This document shows, one piece after another, positions 6,354 to 10,427 of a DNA stretch of 10,427 nucleotides. The DNA lies in assembly GCA_012513545.1 (NCBI GenBank), contig JAAZCB010001170.1, forward strand, positions 1 through 10,427, read 5' to 3'. Positions within the stretch are counted from its first letter, which is position 1; each line of letters opens with the position of its first letter. The translations under genes and the position numbers were made by a program. The stretch is from Clostridiaceae bacterium (GTDB lineage Bacteria; Bacillota_A; Clostridia; Acetivibrionales; Acetivibrionaceae). The notes under the pieces were generated by a model, which saw only the letters and a list, made by a program, of their open reading frames with translations, had not been told where the DNA came from and did no database searches.

Positions 6354-7544
6354 TTGGATACACCTGAAAATAATGGAAGACGAAACCAGGCTTCAAATTT
6401 GATAAAAATTTTTCTTTTTTTTGCACTTGTGATTATAGTTGTTTCTACCGCAGGTATAGCATACTTGAATAGTTCGGGTATAGATATAAAAAATATCAGC
6501 ATTAAACAGTTTATTGATGACAAACTGCTGTTAAAAGAAAAGGAAGGCATCGAATTTTCAGTATTGGAGTACAGGTATGATGTGAATACACATCCTGAGT
6601 TTTGCACTCATAAAGGTTTTATTGTAAAATGCAGCAAGGACAGTGTGAAATATATTGATTCGAAAAGTGAAGAGGTCTGGACATATTCAATTGCAATGAT
6701 CAGGCCTATTGTCAAAGCTGCCGGAGATTATTTGCTGGTGGCCGATATAAATGGCAAGGATATTATAGTGTTTTCCGGCATGAACAAGATATGGGAAAAA
6801 AAACTTGACAACAATATAACCAATGCAGATATAAGTGCAAGCGGTTATGTTACGGTCACACATAAAAACGATATGGCACGGTCTGCAGTAACTGTATATA
6901 ACAGGCAGGGTATAAGGCTCTTTGACAAAGGCAAGGCGGAAAACTATATAATTTCCTCAAAGGTTTCGCCTTCGGGCAGGAAAGTTCTTATTAACAGTGT
7001 ACACGTTTCAGGCCCTAATGCCAGCACGTTGCTTGAGTTGACGGATATTGCAGGAAAGAATCTGACAGGTGAAAAACCTGAAGAGAATATAATTTATCCC
7101 TCAATTATGTTTATCGATGATAACAGTTTATTTGCTGTTGGAGATTCGAAGCTGAAAATACTGGGTAAGGACATGGAGGAAAAGTGGCAAATGCCCATAG
7201 ATGGCAATGTATACAGCTCGTGTATAGCCTGGGGTAAATATGCTGTTGCTGCAATAAGCTCAGGGTCTGGAATACTAGAGGCGGAAAAGGCTGAAGTCCT
7301 GGTTTTGGACAGCGATGGCAAGAAGCTTTCGAGTTATCTGGTTAATGATGAGGTAAAAAACATTAATGCATATGAAGGACTTATTGCTGTTAATACGGGG
7401 AAACATGTCCATTTTCTGGACACTGCCGGGAAGCTTCTGGGAAAGTATAATTCAAAGATGGAAATTAATGAGGTGTATTTCCTAAAAGACAAGGTAATTG
7501 CAGCTGTAATGAAGGACAGTGTTGAAATAGTTGAGATAAAGTAG
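6354..7544 (+). CDS. DUF5711-like membrane-anchored beta-propeller protein
   Basis: This protein has about 396 residues. It has a short basic cytoplasmic N-terminus, one membrane helix (about 17-38), and a body with recurring beta-strand blades that should lie outside the membrane. Blade-like repeats can be read as V-L-V-L-D-S-D-G-K-K-L-S-S-Y and V-H-F-L-D-T-A-G-K-L-L-G-K-Y near the C-terminus. Similar ones (A-V-T-V-Y-N-R-Q-G, V-S-P-S-G-R-K-V) occur in the middle. This pattern is that of PQQ/WD-like propellers, and the layout fits DUF5711 proteins of clostridia. I prefer the TTG at 6354, since GGGGTG (6342-6347) lies 6 bases before it. The GTG at 6345 would lie inside that site and has none of its own. 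It is followed 59 bases later by a CvpA-family gene. No enzymatic motif is seen; a scaffolding or sensing role is a guess. Confidence 0.72.
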   Translation: MDTPENNGRRNQASNLIKIFLFFALVIIVVSTAGIAYLNSSGIDIKNISIKQFIDDKLLLKEKEGIEFSVLEYRYDVNTHPEFCTHKGFIVKCSKDSVKYIDSKSEEVWTYSIAMIRPIVKAAGDYLLVADINGKDIIVFSGMNKIWEKKLDNNITNADISASGYVTVTHKNDMARSAVTVYNRQGIRLFDKGKAENYIISSKVSPSGRKVLINSVHVSGPNASTLLELTDIAGKNLTGEKPEENIIYPSIMFIDDNSLFAVGDSKLKILGKDMEEKWQMPIDGNVYSSCIAWGKYAVAAISSGSGILEAEKAEVLVLDSDGKKLSSYLVNDEVKNINAYEGLIAVNTGKHVHFLDTAGKLLGKYNSKMEINEVYFLKDKVIAAVMKDSVEIVEIK

Positions 7545-7603
7545 TTGAATGAGGCGTAAACCATAAATAAAAAGGACATAAATATACTTAAGGGGGAAAT
7601 GAA

Positions 7604-8323
7604 ATGAACTGGAGTGATTTGATTGTTATTGCAGTTATTGTTGTGTTTGGATTGATTGGGATGTCAAAGGGATTTATCTATTCCATGTTCAGGCTGGCTT
7701 CGTTTTTTGTGGCAGCCATTGTTTCTGTCAAGTGTTATCCTGTATTGTCAAATATTTTAGATAAGACAGCCGTATTTACAAATATTAAGTCAGGTATTTA
7801 TAAAAATCTGATGCTTCAGCAAACAGCCCAATCGCCACAGATAAATGAGGGTACCAGGCTTACTGCCGGAGCGGTAATTGACAACCTGAATCTGCCCGGA
7901 TTTCTTAAGAACATGGTTGAAAAGAATATGCTTGAGAAGATTCCGGATTTGACAAAGCTTGTTGATATAGCAAATATTATGGACGGTATAAGCAATATTC
8001 TTGCTCATATGGTTATTGATATTTTGAGCGTAGTTCTTTTGTATATAGCAGTAAGGATCGGCTTGATTTTCCTTAGGTTTATTCTCCAGGGCATAGCGAA
8101 GCTTCCTGTTTTCAAACAGATGGATAAACTTGGAGGTTTTGCTTTTGGGGCACTCGAAGGATTAATGACAGTGTATATAGTATTTACCATATTGATGCTC
8201 TTTAGTGCTTCTCCTGCGTTCAAGGATTTTTTTGATGCCGTGGAGGGATCGTTGATAGCAAAATTCTTCTACCAGAATAATTTTATTGTTGACTGGATGT
8301 TTCCAAAAGATGTTATTATTTGA
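7604..8323 (+). CDS. CvpA-family membrane protein
   Basis: This 239-residue protein has four hydrophobic helices, near residues 4-20, 28-45, 138-162 and 178-202. The stretch LPVFKQMDKLGGFAFGALEG (167-186) is the conserved CvpA signature (compare L-P-x-x-x-x-x-D-x-x-x-G-x-x-x-G-x-x-x-G). CvpA is needed for colicin V export in Escherichia coli and for envelope stress tolerance elsewhere, but its molecular function is unsettled. This version is longer than the usual 160-180 residues. The extra length is a polar loop of about 90 residues between helices 2 and 3. The ATG at 7604 has AGGGGG (7591-7596) 7 bases before it. The adjacent DUF5711-like gene is on the same strand, and co-transcription is likely because no terminator lies between them. 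Confidence 0.87.
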   Translation: MNWSDLIVIAVIVVFGLIGMSKGFIYSMFRLASFFVAAIVSVKCYPVLSNILDKTAVFTNIKSGIYKNLMLQQTAQSPQINEGTRLTAGAVIDNLNLPGFLKNMVEKNMLEKIPDLTKLVDIANIMDGISNILAHMVIDILSVVLLYIAVRIGLIFLRFILQGIAKLPVFKQMDKLGGFAFGALEGLMTVYIVFTILMLFSASPAFKDFFDAVEGSLIAKFFYQNNFIVDWMFPKDVII

Positions 8324-8437
8324 GTAAGGCAACATTAATGAATATTATAAAATCTCAGATAATAATTAACGAATATTGCTTTTTTTCAAAAACACTGGAC
8401 ATTTCAACACATCAAGTAGTAAAATGATAATAATATA

Positions 8438-8461
8438 AATAGCCGGGATAACCCGGCTATT
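8438..8461 (+). terminator. Strong GC-rich hairpin after the CvpA gene (probable terminator)
   Basis: AATAGCCGGG (8438-8447) and CCCGGCTATT (8452-8461) pair perfectly over 10 bases around an ATAA loop, in otherwise very AT-rich DNA 115 bases after the CvpA stop. The tail (ATTGTAAAT) has too few consecutive T residues for a textbook intrinsic terminator. It could work in either direction, or serve as an RNA 3'-end stabiliser. A terminator separating CvpA from ilvD is the simplest reading. Confidence 0.55.
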
Positions 8462-8464
8462 ATT

Positions 8465-8514
8465 GTAAATATTGATGCTTTATATTTACTTTGTTGATAA
8501 TTTACGTAAATATT
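8465..8514 (+). repeat. GTAAATATT repeats and a 12-bp palindrome in the ilvD control region
   Basis: GTAAATATT occurs at 8465-8473 and 8506-8514, 41 bases apart. An inverted copy of its first eight bases, ATATTTAC, lies at 8482-8489, forming an 8-9-8 inverted repeat with the first copy. ATTTACGTAAAT (8500-8511) is a perfect 12-bp palindrome. Together these cover the likely ilvD promoter. The stretch from 8499 agrees with the CodY box AATTTTCNGAAAATT at 10 of its 14 fixed bases, which is too weak to name the regulator. AT-rich DNA gives such repeats easily, so the operator reading is tentative. Confidence 0.4.
8472..8501 (+). promoter_or_regulatory. Likely ilvD promoter
   Basis: TTGATG (8472-8477) and GATAAT (8496-8501) are separated by 18 bases, which would start transcription near 8508. 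An alternative pair is TTGATA (8494-8499) with TATAAG (8518-8523), also 18 bases apart. That pair would leave a leader of only about 10 bases, too short to hold the GAGG ribosome binding site at 8529-8532 comfortably. The leader is too short for a T-box, and no T-box sequence (AGGGTGG-type) is present between 8324 and 8540. Confidence 0.42.
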
Positions 8515-8540
8515 ATTTATAAGAAAGTGAGGAATACATT

Positions 8541-10202
8541 GTGAGAAGTGATATTGTAAAGAAAGGTATTGAAAGGGCGCCGCACAGGTCACTTTTTAAG
8601 GCAATGGGTTATACCGACGAGGAAATTTCAAGACCCTTGATTGGTGTTGTTAACGCAAAGAATGAAATAATTCCCGGACATATACATCTCGATAAAATTG
8701 CTGAGGCTGTAAAGGCAGGCATAAGAATGGCAGGAGGTACGCCTGTTGAGTTTGGCGCAATTGGAGTATGTGACGGTATAGCAATGGGGCATATGGGAAT
8801 GAAGTACTCTCTGGCTACAAGGGAGCTGATAGCGGATTCCTGCGAGGCTATGGGTATGGCGCACAGCTTCGACGGAATGGTGTTTATACCTAACTGTGAC
8901 AAGATTGTGCCGGGTATGCTTATGGCAGCTGCCCGTATCAATGTGCCTTCGATAGTTATAAGTGGTGGGCCAATGCTTTCACTGAACCGCAACGGAAAGC
9001 AGCTGGATTTGAACAGCGTATTTGAAGCGGTGGGTTCCTTCAAGGCAGGTACAATTACCGAAGAAGAGGTATGTGAGATTGAGGATAGTGCATGTCCCGG
9101 ATGTGGTTCATGCTCTGGCATGTTTACAGCCAACTCAATGAACTGCCTAACAGAAGTATTAGGACTCGGACTGCCCGGGAACGGTACTGTTCCGGCTGTA
9201 TATGCAGAGAGAATCCGCCTTGCCAAGACAGCTGGAATGAAGATTATGGAACTTGTTGAAAAGGATATAAAACCCTCTGATGTATTAACACCTGATGCTT
9301 TCGAAAATGCACTGACAGTAGATATGGCACTGGGATGCTCAACAAATTCTGTTCTTCACCTTCCGGCAATAGCTCATGAAGCCGGTGTTGAGATAAATCT
9401 TGATATCATAAATGAAATAAGCAGCAGGGTTCCCAACCTGTGCAAGCTGGCTCCTGCAGGACACCATCACGTTCAGGACCTGTATGCTGCCGGTGGTGTT
9501 CAGGCAGTTATGAAGGAATTAACGAAAAAGAACCTGCTGAAGCTTGATTTGATCACGGTAACAGGCAAGACGGTACAAGAAAACATAGAAAATGCAAAAA
9601 TCAAGGACAACGAGGTTATAAGGAGTATAGAAAACCCTTACAGCGCATCGGGAGGAATTGCTGTATTAAGAGGAAATCTTGCTCCGGACGGAGCAGTGGT
9701 AAAACGTTCTGCTGTGGCTCCTGAGATGCTGGTACACAAGGGTCCCGCAAGGGTGTTTGACTCAGAGGATGAGGCTATAAATGCAATTTATAATGGCAAA
9801 ATCAATAAAGGTGATGTAATAATAATCCGTTATGAAGGACCCAAAGGAGGTCCGGGAATGCGTGAGATGTTGTCACCCACATCAGCTATTGCAGGAATGG
9901 GGCTTGACAAACATGTTGCTCTCTTAACTGACGGACGTTTCTCAGGTGCAACGAGAGGAGCGTCAATAGGGCATGTATCGCCGGAGGCCATGGAAGGAGG
10001 TCCGGTTTCGATAGTCAGAGAAGGAGATATTATAAGTATTGATATAAACAATGGGAAGCTTGATATGGAAGTTTCCGATGCTGAGATAAAGGCAAGGATG
10101 AAAGAATGGAAAGCTCCACAGCCCAAGATAACAAAAGGTTACCTTGGCAGGTATGCAAAGCTGGTATCTTCAGCAAGTACGGGAGCGGTATTGAAGGGAT
10201 AG
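8541..10202 (+). CDS. ilvD: Dihydroxy-acid dehydratase
   Basis: This cytoplasmic iron-sulfur enzyme removes water from 2,3-dihydroxyisovalerate and from 2,3-dihydroxy-3-methylvalerate. The products are the keto acids that precede valine (with leucine) and isoleucine. The full 553 residues agree with family length. Visible motifs are [19 protein letters not shown] at the start, [14 protein letters not shown] (77-90), [10 protein letters not shown] (117-126), [18 protein letters not shown] (185-202), [12 protein letters not shown] (433-444) and [15 protein letters not shown] (464-478). Cys119 and Cys191 are the expected cluster ligands. Asp78 and Asp120 with Lys121 form the metal site, and Ser468 is the likely catalytic base. 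The N-terminal position that is Cys in the 'PCN' [2Fe-2S] type reads PGH here (45-47), as in the oxygen-sensitive E. coli enzyme. Translation starts at GTG 8541, with GAGG 8 bases before it. ilvB follows after 25 bases, in the same operon. Confidence 0.97.
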   Translation: MRSDIVKKGIERAPHRSLFKAMGYTDEEISRPLIGVVNAKNEIIPGHIHLDKIAEAVKAGIRMAGGTPVEFGAIGVCDGIAMGHMGMKYSLATRELIADSCEAMGMAHSFDGMVFIPNCDKIVPGMLMAAARINVPSIVISGGPMLSLNRNGKQLDLNSVFEAVGSFKAGTITEEEVCEIEDSACPGCGSCSGMFTANSMNCLTEVLGLGLPGNGTVPAVYAERIRLAKTAGMKIMELVEKDIKPSDVLTPDAFENALTVDMALGCSTNSVLHLPAIAHEAGVEINLDIINEISSRVPNLCKLAPAGHHHVQDLYAAGGVQAVMKELTKKNLLKLDLITVTGKTVQENIENAKIKDNEVIRSIENPYSASGGIAVLRGNLAPDGAVVKRSAVAPEMLVHKGPARVFDSEDEAINAIYNGKINKGDVIIIRYEGPKGGPGMREMLSPTSAIAGMGLDKHVALLTDGRFSGATRGASIGHVSPEAMEGGPVSIVREGDIISIDINNGKLDMEVSDAEIKARMKEWKAPQPKITKGYLGRYAKLVSSASTGAVLKG

Positions 10203-10227
10203 CATTGAAGTTAAAGGAGGTGGCATA

Positions 10228-10427
10228 ATGAAGCTGAATGGTTCACAAATTTTAATAGAGTGTTTGAAAGAGCAGGGAGTAGATACAATATTCGGTTTTC
10301 CCGGTGGAGCAGTCTTAAATATTTATGACGCACTTTACAAGGCCAAGGATGATATAAAGCATATACTGACCTCCCATGAACAGGGAGCGTCACATGCCGC
10401 AGACGGTTATGCAAGGGCAACCGGTAA
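10228..10427 (+). CDS. ilvB: Acetolactate synthase large subunit, N-terminal part (runs off the right edge)
   Basis: The first 66 codons are seen. The gene would make the catalytic subunit that joins two pyruvates, or pyruvate and 2-ketobutyrate, using thiamine diphosphate; this is the first common step of valine, leucine and isoleucine synthesis. [16 protein letters not shown] (22-37) and [18 protein letters not shown] (49-66) are the conserved start of the thiamine-diphosphate N-domain. Glu51 is the catalytic glutamate that activates the cofactor. Catabolic acetolactate synthases and related enzymes share parts of this fold, but this wording and the ilvD neighbour favour the biosynthetic form. 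AAAGGAGGTGG (10213-10223) is a near-perfect ribosome binding site, with the ATG a few bases on. A regulatory subunit gene (ilvN) may follow outside the window. Confidence 0.93.
   Translation, partial: MKLNGSQILIECLKEQGVDTIFGFPGGAVLNIYDALYKAKDDIKHILTSHEQGASHAADGYARATG

Noticed and set aside
8324..8400. Terminator at the T7 run (8380-8386) after the CvpA gene
   Set aside because: Only weak 5-bp AT pairings precede the T run, and the stem would be unstable. The GC-rich hairpin at 8438-8461 is a better candidate.
8609..9226. Long open frame of 205 codons on the minus strand opposite ilvD
   Set aside because: It lies fully within the well-conserved ilvD gene, resembles no known protein and has no ribosome binding site. 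It is a shadow of ilvD codon use.

Overview
The window reads as ordinary chromosomal DNA of a low-GC Gram-positive anaerobe of the class Clostridia. The base composition is AT-rich. Shine-Dalgarno sites are strong (AAGGAGG, AGGGGGG) and sit 5-10 bases before starts that include TTG and GTG. The set of families (Gld-type ABC operon with DUF4340, YkvI-like carrier, DUF5711-like protein next to CvpA, ilvD-ilvB) is typical of that class. A Ruminiclostridium-like (cluster III) origin is my guess from general resemblance and was not tested. No mobile element, phage gene, CRISPR array, tRNA or rRNA is visible, and all full genes are intact.

Layout. (1) Bases 1-225, minus strand: the first 75 codons of an ABC exporter subunit that runs off the left edge. 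(2) Bases 226-483: a divergent regulatory region with a good sigma-A-type promoter in each direction and a cluster of TTGTG-type repeats just downstream of the rightward start point. (3) Bases 484-5074: a tight four-gene operon (gaps of 1 and 4 bases, then an ATGA overlap). It encodes an ABC ATPase, a six-helix ABC-2 permease, a GldG-type auxiliary protein anchored at both ends, and a DUF4340 lipid-facing or extracytoplasmic protein. Together they should form one envelope ABC-2 complex of unknown substrate. (4) Bases 5125-5184: a long hairpin with a T-rich tail that ends the operon and also contains the ribosome binding site of the next gene. (5) Bases 5183-6271: a YkvI-like multi-spanning carrier with a TTG start. 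(6) Bases 6354-8323: a DUF5711-like anchored beta-propeller protein followed by a CvpA-family membrane protein. (7) Bases 8324-8540: a GC-rich 10-bp hairpin, then AT-rich promoter DNA with repeated GTAAATATT elements. (8) Bases 8541-10427: ilvD (dihydroxy-acid dehydratase), then the start of ilvB (acetolactate synthase large subunit), forming the front of a branched-chain amino acid operon that runs off the right edge.

No gene here looks like a wholly new system. The points most worth a second look are regulatory: the terminator hairpin that carries the next gene's ribosome binding site and may hide a promoter in its own stem, and the repeat clusters upstream of the ABC operon and of ilvD. 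The Gld-type ABC operon is a conserved module whose substrate is not known in non-gliding bacteria.
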